Source: Dethiobacter sp. (GTDB lineage: Bacteria > Bacillota > Dethiobacteria > DTU022 > UBA8154). Taken from it: a stretch of 62,269 nt of DNA. Shown here in pieces: positions 43,693 to 53,233 of this stretch. The translations under genes and the position numbers were made by a program. Under the pieces are notes generated by a model, which saw only the letters and a program-made list of their open reading frames with translations, searched no databases and was not told the DNA's origin. Location: contig QZJM01000057.1 in the NCBI GenBank assembly GCA_003605065.1, positions 1 through 62,269 on the forward strand. Direction: 5' to 3'. How positions within the stretch are numbered: the first letter of the stretch is position 1; each line of letters starts with the position of its first letter.

Positions 43693-44595
43693 ATGGATTA
43701 TACCCCTTCTTACCTCAAGCTTTCCCTGCAGGAACTGCAGCAAAGGGCTGCCGAAGCAAAAAAACGGCTGGCTTCCTGTTACATTTGCCCCTGGGACTGC
43801 CACGTCAACCGCCCGCAAGGTGAACTGGGGCACTGTCAATCTCCGGCCAACTCCGTGATCTCCAGCTACCACGCCCATTTCGGCGAAGAACCACAGCTTG
43901 TCGGTCGTTTCGGATCCGGAACGATCTTCTTCACCCACTGCAACCTGGACTGTTTTTTCTGCCAGAACTGGGAAATAAGCCACGGAGGTGAAGGCAGGGA
44001 AGTCACAGCGGAAACCCTGGCCGGTATCATGCTGGCCCTGCAGGAAATGAAATGCCACAATATTAACCTGGTCACGCCCACGCCTCATGCCGCCGCCATA
44101 CTGGAAACCATCCCCCTGGCGGTGGAACAGGGCCTTGAAATCCCCTTTGTTTATAACAGCGGGGGTTACGAATCTCTGGAGACACTTAAACTGCTGGAGG
44201 GAATTATAGACATATACATGCCTGATTTTAAGTACTGGGAGGCAGAAACAGCCCGGCGCTGCTCCGGGCCGCCCGACTACCCGGAGTGTACCAGGGAAGC
44301 CCTCAAGGAGATGCAGAGACAGGTGGGCGATTTAAAGACAGATGACAGGGGCATAGCTTACCGTGGCCTGCTGGTCCGCCACCTGGTGCTTCCCGGCAAC
44401 CTGGCGGGGACCAGGGAAGTCGTTCGTTTCCTGGCCAAAGAAATATCCCCCCGTTGTGCCGTAAACATTATGGGCCAGTATTACCCGGCTTATAAAGCAC
44501 ACATGTACACTCCCCTGGATCACCCTTTAAAAAATGAAGAATACCGGGAAGCAAAAAAAATAGCAGCCCGCGCCGGGCTGCAGCTGCTTAAATAA
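43693..44595 (+). CDS. Radical SAM protein, PflA/PflX-like
   Basis: 300 residues. The radical SAM cluster motif is CNLDCFFC (Cys83, Cys87, Cys90), preceded by a cysteine-rich segment with Cys29, Cys32, Cys36 and Cys48 (CYICPWDCHVNR, GELGHC) as in the family annotated as pyruvate-formate-lyase-activating homologues of unknown substrate. NSGGYES and IYMPDFKYW are the family's SAM-binding strands. No glycyl-radical enzyme is nearby, so the partner is unknown. Single gene facing plus between two minus-strand blocks. Confidence 0.85.
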   Translation: MDYTPSYLKLSLQELQQRAAEAKKRLASCYICPWDCHVNRPQGELGHCQSPANSVISSYHAHFGEEPQLVGRFGSGTIFFTHCNLDCFFCQNWEISHGGEGREVTAETLAGIMLALQEMKCHNINLVTPTPHAAAILETIPLAVEQGLEIPFVYNSGGYESLETLKLLEGIIDIYMPDFKYWEAETARRCSGPPDYPECTREALKEMQRQVGDLKTDDRGIAYRGLLVRHLVLPGNLAGTREVVRFLAKEISPRCAVNIMGQYYPAYKAHMYTPLDHPLKNEEYREAKKIAARAGLQLLK

Positions 44596-44688
44596 GGAAA
44601 AAATGATTCCTTGGGAAGTGTCTTTAAAAACTTTAGCTCCTCGTAAAAATTTACAATCATAGCAAGACGCTGTTTTATCAGCAATTTG

Positions 44689-45750
44689 TCAATCATTTTT
44701 AACCGCCTCCTCCAGGTATTCATCCAGGTACCTCTCCAGAAAAGGCCTAAAATCTGCTGCCCTCCTGAGGATGTCTTCTTCGTATGTACCCCGAAACTGT
44801 TCATCCTTGATTTCGTGACAGGCTACAAAATGGCCCTCTTTAATATGCCTTAATTCCGGTTTTTTTTCACAGCCCATGCTGGCCTGAGGACAGCGGGAAT
44901 AAAAACTGCAGCCTGAAGCATGGTCAGGCACGGTCCCCTTTTTGTAATCATCCTTTAACATGGTCCCGTATTTGTTCTCCTGGCCCAATTGTGAAAATGC
45001 CTTTACCAGCATCCTGGTGTAAGGATGCCGGGGATTATCGTATACTGTTTTGGAAGGTCCAATTTCTACTATATCTCCTTTGTACATAATTGCCGTCCTG
45101 TCGCTCATCCAGCACACTACCTCCAGGTCATGGGAGATAAACAAGTAGGCAATATTAAACATTTTTTGAATATCTTTTAGCAGGTTTAAAACCTGGGCCT
45201 GCACAGAAACATCCAGCATGGAAGTAGGTTCATCGGCCACGATAAAGCAGGGCTTTAAGGATAGAATCCGGGCCAGCACCGCCCTTTGAATCTGCCCCCC
45301 ACTTAATTCATGGGGGTATCGATTTAAATGTTCTTTGTTCAGGCCTACCAGGTCAATCAACTCATAAGCCTTTTTTCTTTCTTCCCGTCTGCTGTTATAA
45401 ACCTGCTGAATCTGCATGGGTTCCATAATGCTTTCATAAATTTTCATCCGGGGATTTAGGGCAGACTCGGGGTGCTGAAAGATAATCTGCATTTTTGACC
45501 TGGTGCGCTGCAGTTCCCCAAGCCCTAAAGCCATAAGGTCAACCCTGTCCAGATAAACCTTTCCCTCAGTAGGTTCAAGGAGCCTCAGCATCATTCTCCC
45601 CAGAGTAGATTTACCGCAACCGCTCTCTCCTACCAGCCCCAAGGTCTCTCCCGGTTGAATGTCGATGGATACGCCATTAACGGCATTAACCCGCTTCCTT
45701 TTGAAAACTCCCGTGGAAAAGCTTTTTTTCAGGTTTACAGTTCTGATCAT
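44689..45750 (-). CDS. ABC importer ATPase F (system 2, Opp/Dpp/Nik type)
   Basis: 353 residues. Walker A GESGCGKST is at 41-49, followed by LSGGQIQRAV and Walker B FIVADEPTSMLD. The oligopeptide-family C-terminal domain has cysteines in SGCSFYSRCPQASMGC, which carry an iron-sulfur cluster in some DppF homologues. A 30-residue acidic C-terminal extension (ERYLDEYLEEA) is unusual. It overlaps the preceding ATPase gene by 65 bases but has its own GAGGTG Shine-Dalgarno, so the overlap is probably real. Last gene of the island. Confidence 0.9.
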   Translation of the reverse strand: MIRTVNLKKSFSTGVFKRKRVNAVNGVSIDIQPGETLGLVGESGCGKSTLGRMMLRLLEPTEGKVYLDRVDLMALGLGELQRTRSKMQIIFQHPESALNPRMKIYESIMEPMQIQQVYNSRREERKKAYELIDLVGLNKEHLNRYPHELSGGQIQRAVLARILSLKPCFIVADEPTSMLDVSVQAQVLNLLKDIQKMFNIAYLFISHDLEVVCWMSDRTAIMYKGDIVEIGPSKTVYDNPRHPYTRMLVKAFSQLGQENKYGTMLKDDYKKGTVPDHASGCSFYSRCPQASMGCEKKPELRHIKEGHFVACHEIKDEQFRGTYEEDILRRAADFRPFLERYLDEYLEEAVKND

Positions 45751-46687
45751 TAAAGAGGCACCTCACTTTACAACCATCATCAACTATTTCAAGCCGGGGA
45801 TGTTTCTGGGCACAATCTTTAGCTGCCTGGTTACAGCGGGGATGAAATTTACAGCCGGCAGGCAATTCTATCAGGCTCGGGCTGAGGCCCCTGACCGGGA
45901 CCAGCCCGTTAGAGGGAAGAGAAGCTATCAACCCCCTGGTATAAGGGTGCCTGGGTAAAGATAATATATCTCTTGTTGGACCTGTCTCTATTATTTCCCC
46001 TGCATACATGACGGCTATTTTGTCACAAAGGCAGGAAGCTACTTTTAGATCATGGGTGATAAGGAGCATGGTTGCAGAAGTCCTTAACACCAGCTGCCTT
46101 AAAATTTCCACTACCTGGATACGAATTAAGGCATCCAGGCCCTTGGTCGGTTCATCGGCAATTAACAGGGATGGTTCCCCGGCAATGCCCATGGCCGCCA
46201 GGACCCTTTGTTTCATGCCGCCGCTTAACTGGTGAGGGTACTCTTCTGCCCTTTTACCGGGATCGGGAAAATCAAAAGAACGGAGCATTTCTATGGCGGC
46301 CTGCCGGGCTTTTTTCCAGGGTAACCGCTGCTGCAGGTGAAAGACCTCGGCAACCTGGAAGCCTATTTTTAATACCGGGTTAAGGGAAGTAGAAGGGTTT
46401 TGAGGGATTAAAGCAATTTCTTTTCCCCTGATTTTTCGAATCTCCTTTTCAGGTAATCCCGTTAGATTTAAACCTTTATAAGCTATGGTGCCCTTAACCT
46501 CTGCATTGGTCGGTAACAGGCCCATTATGGATAGGCCGAGAACCGATTTGCCACAGCCTGTTTCCCCTACCAGCCCCATAATCTCCCCTTCTTCAATTAC
46601 CAGGTCAACCCCGTTAACTGCTTTTACCACTCCATCCCCTGTATTAAAGCTTGTCTCCAGGTTTTCTATATTCAACAAGTAACCCAT
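45686..46687 (-). CDS. ABC importer ATPase D (system 2)
   Basis: About 333 residues from the ATG at 46687 (AGGAGG nine bases upstream). Walker A GETGCGKSVLG, Q-loop IPQNPSTSLNP, signature LSGGMKQRV, Walker B LLIADEPTKGLD. The C-terminal region has the cysteine pattern CKFHPRCNQAAKDC typical of DppD/OppD. It pairs with ATPase F to power the two permeases encoded upstream. Confidence 0.91.
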   Translation of the reverse strand: MGYLLNIENLETSFNTGDGVVKAVNGVDLVIEEGEIMGLVGETGCGKSVLGLSIMGLLPTNAEVKGTIAYKGLNLTGLPEKEIRKIRGKEIALIPQNPSTSLNPVLKIGFQVAEVFHLQQRLPWKKARQAAIEMLRSFDFPDPGKRAEEYPHQLSGGMKQRVLAAMGIAGEPSLLIADEPTKGLDALIRIQVVEILRQLVLRTSATMLLITHDLKVASCLCDKIAVMYAGEIIETGPTRDILSLPRHPYTRGLIASLPSNGLVPVRGLSPSLIELPAGCKFHPRCNQAAKDCAQKHPRLEIVDDGCKVRCLFNDQNCKPEKKLFHGSFQKEAG

Positions 46688-46731
46688 TAATATTTTCCTC
46701 CTGTTATCAACAGTCAACTTCAAATTATTGA

Positions 46732-47628
46732 TTAAAATTTTTGAAATAATTTGCTTTTTAATCTGGGATCCATAATGTCCCTCAACCCATCTCCCAAAAA
46801 ATTAAAGGCTAAAACTGTAATCATTATTGCCAATCCAGGGAAAATGGTCAAGTGAGGGGCTCTCCGCATAAAAGGGACTCCCTGGTTTAACATCATTCCC
46901 CATTCTGGAGTTGGCGGCTGAGCTCCCAAACCTAAAAAGCTCAAACCGGCAATTGACAGGATAGCGCCTCCTATGCTGAGAGTCATTATTACAATTACCG
47001 GCCCCATACAGTTTGGTAAAATATGACGGCATAACAGGTAAATATCACTTGCACCAAGGGCCTTTGCGGATTCCACGTATTCCTGTTCTTTTATGGATAA
47101 GACCGAACCCCTTACCACCCTGGCATACTTGGTCCATCCAACGGCAGCCAGGGCTATAATAATGTTTTTCAGGTCCGGACCTAAAACTCCTGCTATCACT
47201 AAAGTCAAAACTATGCTGGGGAAGGATAACACTATATCTGTAATTCTCATTATTAATTCATCCATTATTCCTCCGAAGTATCCCGCCAGCAGCCCGGTAA
47301 AGACTCCAATACCCATGGTTAATACAGCAGAAATCACTCCTGTAGTAAGGGATATTCTTATGCCATAAATAAGCCGGCTGAAAAGGCACCTGCCAAACTG
47401 ATCGGTTCCCATTAAATACTTTTCGTTTGAACCGGTTAAACGAATTTCTAAATTCTGCTCATAGGGGTCACGGAGGGTAATTAAAGGAGCAAATACTGCC
47501 ATTAGGACCAGGACTGATATTATTATTAAACCAACAGCAGCCAGCTTGTTTTCTTTTAAAGCACTAAATGTTCTGTTTAACCTTTTTTTTTGCCAAACAT
47601 ACCGGTCGCCTGTTAATACTCCTCTCAT
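46732..47628 (-). CDS. ABC importer permease C (system 2)
   Basis: 298 residues of the OppC/DppC/NikC family. The N-terminal OppC segment (FSALKENKLAAVGLIIISVL) is followed by HPxG-like MGTDQFGRCLFSRLIYG and the EAA coupling loop EYVESAKALGASDIYLLCRH. About six hydrophobic helices. The start shares one base with the end of permease B. Confidence 0.91.
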   Translation of the reverse strand: MRGVLTGDRYVWQKKRLNRTFSALKENKLAAVGLIIISVLVLMAVFAPLITLRDPYEQNLEIRLTGSNEKYLMGTDQFGRCLFSRLIYGIRISLTTGVISAVLTMGIGVFTGLLAGYFGGIMDELIMRITDIVLSFPSIVLTLVIAGVLGPDLKNIIIALAAVGWTKYARVVRGSVLSIKEQEYVESAKALGASDIYLLCRHILPNCMGPVIVIMTLSIGGAILSIAGLSFLGLGAQPPTPEWGMMLNQGVPFMRRAPHLTIFPGLAIMITVLAFNFLGDGLRDIMDPRLKSKLFQKF

Positions 47629-48578
47629 TATTCCATCCCCTTTTCATACCTGATCCTGGGATTAAGATAAGCGTAAGAAATATCTACTATCAGGTTGGAA
47701 AAAACAAAAACAAGGGCAAAAAATAAAACGCATCCCTGGATTGCTGGAAAATCCCGGGCAAAAACAGATTCATGTAAATATCTTCCAATTCCTGGGCGGG
47801 CAAATATGGATTCTACAATAACTGCCCCTTCAAGAGCCCAGCCCAGCTGGAGCCCAACATATGTTACTACCGGTATCAATGCATTTTTCAGGGCATGTCC
47901 GGTTATGACCCGGTAATAAGGCAGCCCCTTGGCTTTAGCCGTCAATATATAATCCTGGGAAATAATCTCCAACATGCTTGAACGCATCAACCTGGCAACC
48001 ATTGCTGCCATACCGGTCCCAAGGGTAACAGCCGGCAGCACCAGGTACCTGAACCCTCCGTAACCAGCCACCGGTAACAGGCCCAGTTTCAATGAAAAAA
48101 ACATCATGAGAAGGAGGGCCAGCCAAAAATTTGGCATGGAAACTCCCAATAAAGCTCCAATCATGCTAAAAATATCTAAAAATGAATTCCTTTTTACTGC
48201 AGAAATTATTCCGACAGGAACGGCAATACCTAAGGAAATTAAAGTGCTTAAAAGAGCCAGTTCAAGGGTGGCCGGAAACCTGGATAACAGTTCTGTTAAG
48301 ACGGGACGTCCGGTTCGGAAAGAATTACCCAGGTCCCCTTGAATTACTTTTTTCAACCATTTACCGTACTGAACATAAAATGGTATATTTAAACCCATTT
48401 CTTCCCTTAGTTCCTCTACGGCTTGGCGGGGAGGGTCTGCTCCGCCAAGCCGCCCCCTCAATATTAACTCTGCCGGGTCACCGGGTGCCAGGTGCATGGT
48501 AGAGAAAGTAATTAAAGTAACACCCAATAGTATTGGAACCAGCATCAAAATTCGCCGGAGAAGGTACCTTAACATCAA
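47628..48578 (-). CDS. ABC importer permease B (system 2)
   Basis: 316 residues of the OppB/DppB/NikB family. It starts MMLRYLLRRILMLVPILLGV, has the LAPGDPAELILRG loop, the ALYS-like ATLELALLSTLISLGIAVPVG helix and the EAA loop DYILTAKAKGLPYYRVITGH. Six membrane segments expected. Fourteen bases downstream of the binding-protein gene. Confidence 0.91.
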   Translation of the reverse strand: MMLRYLLRRILMLVPILLGVTLITFSTMHLAPGDPAELILRGRLGGADPPRQAVEELREEMGLNIPFYVQYGKWLKKVIQGDLGNSFRTGRPVLTELLSRFPATLELALLSTLISLGIAVPVGIISAVKRNSFLDIFSMIGALLGVSMPNFWLALLLMMFFSLKLGLLPVAGYGGFRYLVLPAVTLGTGMAAMVARLMRSSMLEIISQDYILTAKAKGLPYYRVITGHALKNALIPVVTYVGLQLGWALEGAVIVESIFARPGIGRYLHESVFARDFPAIQGCVLFFALVFVFSNLIVDISYAYLNPRIRYEKGME

Positions 48579-48591
48579 TCAGCATCCTTTT

Positions 48592-50190
48592 CTATTCCCC
48601 TATATAGATATTCTCCAGGTGAAAGCAGGATTCTGTCGGATGTTCGTTATAGCCCTGTACATTGGAACGAACAGCTGTAACATTTACATAGTGATTTAAG
48701 AACATAACGGGAGTCTCATCCACAATTATCTCCTGCAATTTAGCAAAATATTTTTTCCTCTCCTGGAGGTTTGTAGTTCTTTGAGTCAGTTCAATTAATT
48801 CATCTACATGTTTATTATTAAATCCATAGGCTCCCCACCCTTTGCCGCCAGTATTTTTTGAGTGAAAATCTGACATAAGGTAATAACTGGGATCAGGGGC
48901 AAAGCCCAGGTTCCGGGCCAACAGGTACATATCAAACTTGCCTTCTTCCCGTAATGATTGAGCAGCACCTGTTTCAAGAACTTGTATGTTTACCTGTATT
49001 CCTGCCTTTTTCAGCTGGTCCTGGATTACTTCAGCCATGGGGGGCAGTTCTGCCCTGGTGGAATAAGTAATAAGGTCAACGGTAAAGGGTTTACCGTCCT
49101 TTTTAATTATTCCGCTGTTATCGGAATCCTTCCATCCGGCTTCTGCAAGCAGCGTTTTAGCTTTTTCCAAATCATAGGGGTATCCTTGAAGATTTTTATT
49201 AACCCAGGGGGTTGTAGGTGGAAAAGGTCCACTGGCAGCCACGTCAACTCCTGCCATAATGTGCTTCACAATAGACTCCCGGTCAATGGCATGATTTACT
49301 GCCTTTCTAACCCTGAGATCATTAAAAGGCTCTCTTAGCATATTTAATACTATTACACGAGAACGTAAAATAGGTTTAGTATAAACCTTAATCTCAGGAT
49401 TTGCTTCCAGCTGCTCAACTGCATCGGCAGGAAGAATCTGTGCTACATCCAGCTCTTTATTTTCAAGCATCATTATCCTGGTAGCAGCCTCGGGGATTCC
49501 TTTATAAACAACCTTATCCAGGGTAGGGATTTTACCCCAGTAGTCATCATTCCTTACCAACACAGCCTCTTGATCAGGAATCCAGGAAGATAACATAAAC
49601 GGGCCTGTGCCAATTATTTCTTTAAACTCTCCGTTTGCATCCAAAGAATTTTTTGATACGGGGGCTGCTTCACCTTTAGCCAGGATAGCAGCTAAAGGTG
49701 CGAATAGCTCCTCTGTTACAATAGTTAAAGTGTAATCACCCCGGGCTTCTATAGATTTTATGGGCACGTCTTTAAATAAAGTACCTTTTTCCATAACCCT
49801 TTCCAGTGACCACTTTACTGCTTCGGCATTGAGCGGTGTTCCATCGTGAAACTTAACTCCCTCTTCCAGTTTAAAGGTCCACTCCAGCTCATCACTGGAT
49901 ATTTCCCAGGATTTTGCCAATCCTGGTACAAGATTTATATCATAGTCAATAGCAACCAGGGTGTCCACCAGCCCTATCCTTAGAACAAGCCACCCTGCAC
50001 TTACGGGGTCCAGTTCTTTAGGAGTCCAGGGCGATCCTATCACTAGTTCTTGAGGAATTTTCTCTTGAGGACTCTCTCCTTCAGCACTCTTTTCTTGAGG
50101 AACTTTATTGCCCCCACAGCCGCTGATCAATAAACACATTACAAGCAGTAACAATAATAAAACATTTTTACCTGATGTAAGACGAGACAT
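48592..50190 (-). CDS. Extracytoplasmic solute-binding lipoprotein (family 5, system 2)
   Basis: 532 residues. A lipoprotein signal peptide (hydrophobic 10-21, lipobox LISGC, Cys25) precedes a family 5 binding domain. Hallmarks are VPGLAKSWEISSDELEWTFKL, FHDGTPLNAEAVKWSLERV, GTGPFMLSSW, RNDDYWG and FNDLRVRKAVNHAIDRESI. Family 5 proteins bind peptides, nickel complexes or metallophores. The neighbouring DUF4198 and NikA-like genes make a metal complex plausible, but no ligand residue can be assigned. Confidence 0.88.
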   Translation of the reverse strand: MSRLTSGKNVLLLLLLVMCLLISGCGGNKVPQEKSAEGESPQEKIPQELVIGSPWTPKELDPVSAGWLVLRIGLVDTLVAIDYDINLVPGLAKSWEISSDELEWTFKLEEGVKFHDGTPLNAEAVKWSLERVMEKGTLFKDVPIKSIEARGDYTLTIVTEELFAPLAAILAKGEAAPVSKNSLDANGEFKEIIGTGPFMLSSWIPDQEAVLVRNDDYWGKIPTLDKVVYKGIPEAATRIMMLENKELDVAQILPADAVEQLEANPEIKVYTKPILRSRVIVLNMLREPFNDLRVRKAVNHAIDRESIVKHIMAGVDVAASGPFPPTTPWVNKNLQGYPYDLEKAKTLLAEAGWKDSDNSGIIKKDGKPFTVDLITYSTRAELPPMAEVIQDQLKKAGIQVNIQVLETGAAQSLREEGKFDMYLLARNLGFAPDPSYYLMSDFHSKNTGGKGWGAYGFNNKHVDELIELTQRTTNLQERKKYFAKLQEIIVDETPVMFLNHYVNVTAVRSNVQGYNEHPTESCFHLENIYIGE

Positions 50191-50268
50191 TACTATTTCT
50201 CCCTTCTGTAGATATTTAAATTTGTTACATGAAAAAAGGCATATTAAACTCCGGGCGAGCGCAAGAGC

Positions 50269-51039
50269 TTAGCATTTTTCACCTACAACTACGTAGCACA
50301 TAGTATTACTGCAATTTGCCAGTTTATATCCCAGGGGTAAAGCTTTTCTTTGCTCTTTCATTAATTTATTTATCGAAGGGGCAGTAATAATTTCAAGACC
50401 GGCTGCTTCCATTAAAGCTATTATTTTGCTTTGATCTACCCCTCTAAAAGGCAGCTGGCTTTCTAATTCCTTATAACGCCCTTTCCAGTTCCATGCATTT
50501 CGCCTTTCGGTTACAGTAATTATACAGCGACCTAAAAACATCTGTATTTTATTCAAATGATTCATATATTTACCGGTCCAATCACCATCCATTATCATGA
50601 TTTTCCCCCGGGGTTTTAAAACGCGCACCCAATCCCGTATAGCTTTCCCCGGGTTAGGCAAAGTCCAAAGTAAGTGACGGTTAACTACAACATCAAAGGT
50701 TTCATCATCAAAAGGCAATTTTTCTGCGTCTCCATGTATAAAAGTACACCTTAATCCTTTTTTTTCGGCTTTTTCTTCAGCAATTTTTAACATTTCTCTT
50801 GAAATATCAACCCCAAAACATTCGTGTCCTAATTCAGAAATCAGTAAAGCCAGGAAACCTGGTCCTGTTCCAACATCTAGAACCTTAAATGATTTATCCT
50901 TTCCTATAACCTCAGCCAGTATTTCTAACCAGGCCTGCCTTTGTTCGTTAGTTGCCAGGTAATGACCAGCTCTTTCAGTATATTCAGAGGCACGAAGATC
51001 CCATTTTTGAGCAATTATTTCTTTTATTGAAGTTGACAT
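50269..51039 (-). CDS. Class I SAM methyltransferase A (UbiE-like)
   Basis: 256 residues from the ATG at 51039 (GGGAGG seven bases upstream). Motif I VLDVGTGPGFLALL is at about residues 53-66, followed by GVDISREML, the GDAEKLPFDDETFDVV acceptor strand and VVNRHLLWTLPNP, then VLKPRGKIMIMDG. It is paralogous to methyltransferase B at 52416 and lies 78 bases upstream of the system 2 binding protein on the same strand. Substrate unknown. Lipid, quinone or small-ligand methylation all fit the fold. I favour a transported ligand because each importer has its own copy. Confidence 0.87.
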   Translation of the reverse strand: MSTSIKEIIAQKWDLRASEYTERAGHYLATNEQRQAWLEILAEVIGKDKSFKVLDVGTGPGFLALLISELGHECFGVDISREMLKIAEEKAEKKGLRCTFIHGDAEKLPFDDETFDVVVNRHLLWTLPNPGKAIRDWVRVLKPRGKIMIMDGDWTGKYMNHLNKIQMFLGRCIITVTERRNAWNWKGRYKELESQLPFRGVDQSKIIALMEAAGLEIITAPSINKLMKEQRKALPLGYKLANCSNTMCYVVVGEKC

Positions 51040-51333
51040 ATAAAAACCTCCCAAAACTCATATAATTGCATAAAAAATACTTTTAGTTTCTCTCTTCGTG
51101 TATCCCCCCTCTTTAATAAGCTGTTGGTATCTGGAGTTTTATCGTTCATATATGTCGTGCTACTAAATTATATTTCGTGTTATGAAATTCGACATTTTTC
51201 CCACACTTCCTTCTTTTATTTACTATAGCACCCCAATAATTTCCCAGTAGAACTGCTATATCCAGAAGACCGGCTGTTCCAATAATTGTTTATTCAATAT
51301 TGTAAAGGCCCTTATTCATAAGAAGCATCCCGT
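51040..51333 (-). promoter_or_regulatory. Intergenic control region between Gate protein and methyltransferase A
   Basis: About 294 bases without a gene, AT-rich. GTTATGAAATTCG at 51179-51191 shares ten bases with the palindrome upstream of system 1 (58594-58606). The TCGTG pentamer occurs several times (near 51094, 51149 and 51175). I read this as the likely promoter/operator of the methyltransferase A-system 2 half. No convincing -35/-10 pair stood out. Confidence 0.4.
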
Positions 51334-52290
51334 TCACTTTACCATAAAAGCAACAAAAAGATATATTACAAGGGTCATTTCCCAGGCAGCCAATGTAGCC
51401 AGACTGACCCTCCACCCCAGGCGGCCTCCGAATATGGAAATATTGGTGGGAAGAATATGGCTCCAAAATTCATAGAGGTAGTGTAAAATAAAGGCCAGCA
51501 GCAGGGCAACCATCATCTCATGGAGATTAATTGTTCCCGAATGGAACAGGGGCCCGATCAACCCCAGGGCACCGATGGTGCTGACCATTCCCGTAGTAAC
51601 CACCAAAATCAGGGGAGCCGGAAGTCCTAAGTATATTAATGCCGGGTCTATGGGTGCAAATATAACATTTTTTATTTCTGACTCCAGCAGGAGGGTCATG
51701 ATAAAGGTAGCAAACATAAACACCAGGGCAATTCGGCCAAAAAGGGGAAAAGCGCTCTTAAAAGCACCTGTAAGTTTTTCCCTCCATGGGCTCTTTTCAG
51801 GCTCACAGTCCTGACATTTTATTAAACCGCAGTCCGGTTTACTCAACATAACCTTTCCCAGGAAAATGCCCACAATTGATATAACCAGGTACAGGCTCAT
51901 ATAAACGGTCAGGTACAGGGAACCGGCCCTCAGCCCTAAGGAAGCCAGGGCAGCGGGAAGAATAAAGAAAAAAGTATTGTACAGACCGTTGGGAAGAGCG
52001 GCTACTAAAGTGGAAACCACCACCTGGCGAGAATTTACAGTGCCATTTTTATTCAACTGGGCCAGCATAGAATAGGAAGCCATCTGGCCGGCAACGGACA
52101 GGGTAATGGGAGCAGCGCACTCCTCCGGAAGGTTGCCCTGCCGGGCCAGGGGCCGCATAAGAAAGCCCAGCCGCTGTATAAAGGCAGCCCGGGACGAGAA
52201 ACTGCCTAAAAAGCAGCCCACGAAAACATAAGGAAGAACACGCGCCCAAAAGCGAAGCAGACCTGGTAATATTTCTTTAATTAATTGCAA
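51334..52290 (-). CDS. Gate-domain (nucleoside recognition-like) membrane protein
   Basis: 318 residues, about eight hydrophobic segments in two halves joined by a polar loop with Cys154, Cys159 and Cys162 (CGLIKCQDC). Each half resembles the Gate fold found in SpoVM/SpmA-type and nucleoside transporters, with GFLMRPLARQGNLPEECAAPITLSVAG and the ALPNGLYNTFFF segment in the first, and GLGPL-type ALGLIGPLFHSGTINLHE in the second. The cysteine loop might handle metal. TTG start. Located between the two methyltransferases. A transport or export role is inference. Confidence 0.72.
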   Translation of the reverse strand: MQLIKEILPGLLRFWARVLPYVFVGCFLGSFSSRAAFIQRLGFLMRPLARQGNLPEECAAPITLSVAGQMASYSMLAQLNKNGTVNSRQVVVSTLVAALPNGLYNTFFFILPAALASLGLRAGSLYLTVYMSLYLVISIVGIFLGKVMLSKPDCGLIKCQDCEPEKSPWREKLTGAFKSAFPLFGRIALVFMFATFIMTLLLESEIKNVIFAPIDPALIYLGLPAPLILVVTTGMVSTIGALGLIGPLFHSGTINLHEMMVALLLAFILHYLYEFWSHILPTNISIFGGRLGWRVSLATLAAWEMTLVIYLFVAFMVK

Positions 52291-52400
52291 ACAGCATCAA
52301 CCCCCGGGCAATCGTTTTAAACCAAAAAAATATGTTATGTGTTAAGTATACCTGTTACTAAGAAAAAATCGGGATCTCCTCCAATTCTGCTAGTTGAAAT

Positions 52401-52414
52401 GATGAAATAACAAC
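52401..52414. promoter_or_regulatory. Third copy of the island's ATGAAATAAC element
   Basis: GATGAAATAACAAC between the end of methyltransferase B and the Gate gene resembles the palindromic element at 58594-58606 (shared TGAAATAAC). Preceded by a similar GTTGAAAT at 52393. Confidence 0.3.
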
Positions 52415-52415
52415 C

Positions 52416-53171
52416 TTACATCTTTTTTCCTGTAACCACATAACGTTCGTAGTTATATAGAAGTTTTCTATATGGTGGCATTACCTTTTTCTGAGCTCTA
52501 ATAACCCTGTCTAAAGACATGATCTCTACTTCATATAGGCCCATACTATTCATAAGTTGAACCGTCTTATTGGCCTCCAATCCTCCCATAAAAGGCAATG
52601 ACTCCCTAATCTCTTTATCATAGTACTTTTCCCAGGGATTTTTTCTCTCTACCAGAGCAATTAAGCATTTCCCCACGAAGGTCTTTAATTTTAAAAATAT
52701 TGAGTCTGACATCCATTTTCCCTCTATAATAACTAACTTTCCTCCTGGTTTTAAAACTTTTATCCAGTTTTCCATGGCCAATTCGGGATGGGGCAAAGTC
52801 CAGAGAAGATGACGGTTTATTACTATATCAAAAGACCCTTCTTTAAATGAAAGTTGTTCTGCATCCCCATAATGAAAACTGGCCGGCAGTCTATTTTGAA
52901 CAGCTTTTTTCTTCGCCTGGTTTAACATTTTTTCTGAAATATCAATACCAGTACAGTTGTGGCCCAGTTCAGATAGTATAAGGGCCAGAAAACCGGTTCC
53001 GGTGCCAACATCCAGTATATCCAGGTTTTCTGAGCCTACTGCTGCCTTGAGGACTTCTTTCCATGCTTCTTTTTCTTCTAAACTCTTTAAGCCGTGTCCA
53101 AATTGCTCGTCATAATCTTCAGCCCGCTGGTTCCAGGTTTCCATTATCTTTTGTTTTACTGCTACACTCAT
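52416..53171 (-). CDS. Class I SAM methyltransferase B (UbiE-like)
   Basis: 251 residues. Motif I ILDVGTGTGFLALI at about 52-65, GIDISEKML, GDAEQLSFKEGSFDIV and INRHLLWTLPHPELA correspond position by position to methyltransferase A. The C-terminal halves are more divergent, with LPFMGGLEANKTVQLM in place of LPFRGVDQSKIIAL. The last gene of the importer 1 unit, 63 bases after ATPase F. The duplication together with the importers implies that the whole cassette was copied. Substrate unknown. Confidence 0.87.
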   Translation of the reverse strand: MSVAVKQKIMETWNQRAEDYDEQFGHGLKSLEEKEAWKEVLKAAVGSENLDILDVGTGTGFLALILSELGHNCTGIDISEKMLNQAKKKAVQNRLPASFHYGDAEQLSFKEGSFDIVINRHLLWTLPHPELAMENWIKVLKPGGKLVIIEGKWMSDSIFLKLKTFVGKCLIALVERKNPWEKYYDKEIRESLPFMGGLEANKTVQLMNSMGLYEVEIMSLDRVIRAQKKVMPPYRKLLYNYERYVVTGKKM

Positions 53172-53233
53172 TATGCTTTCCTCCCTTTATGAACCAGCCT
53201 GTCTATAGCAGGCCGCGCCGTGGTCTTTTTTCC

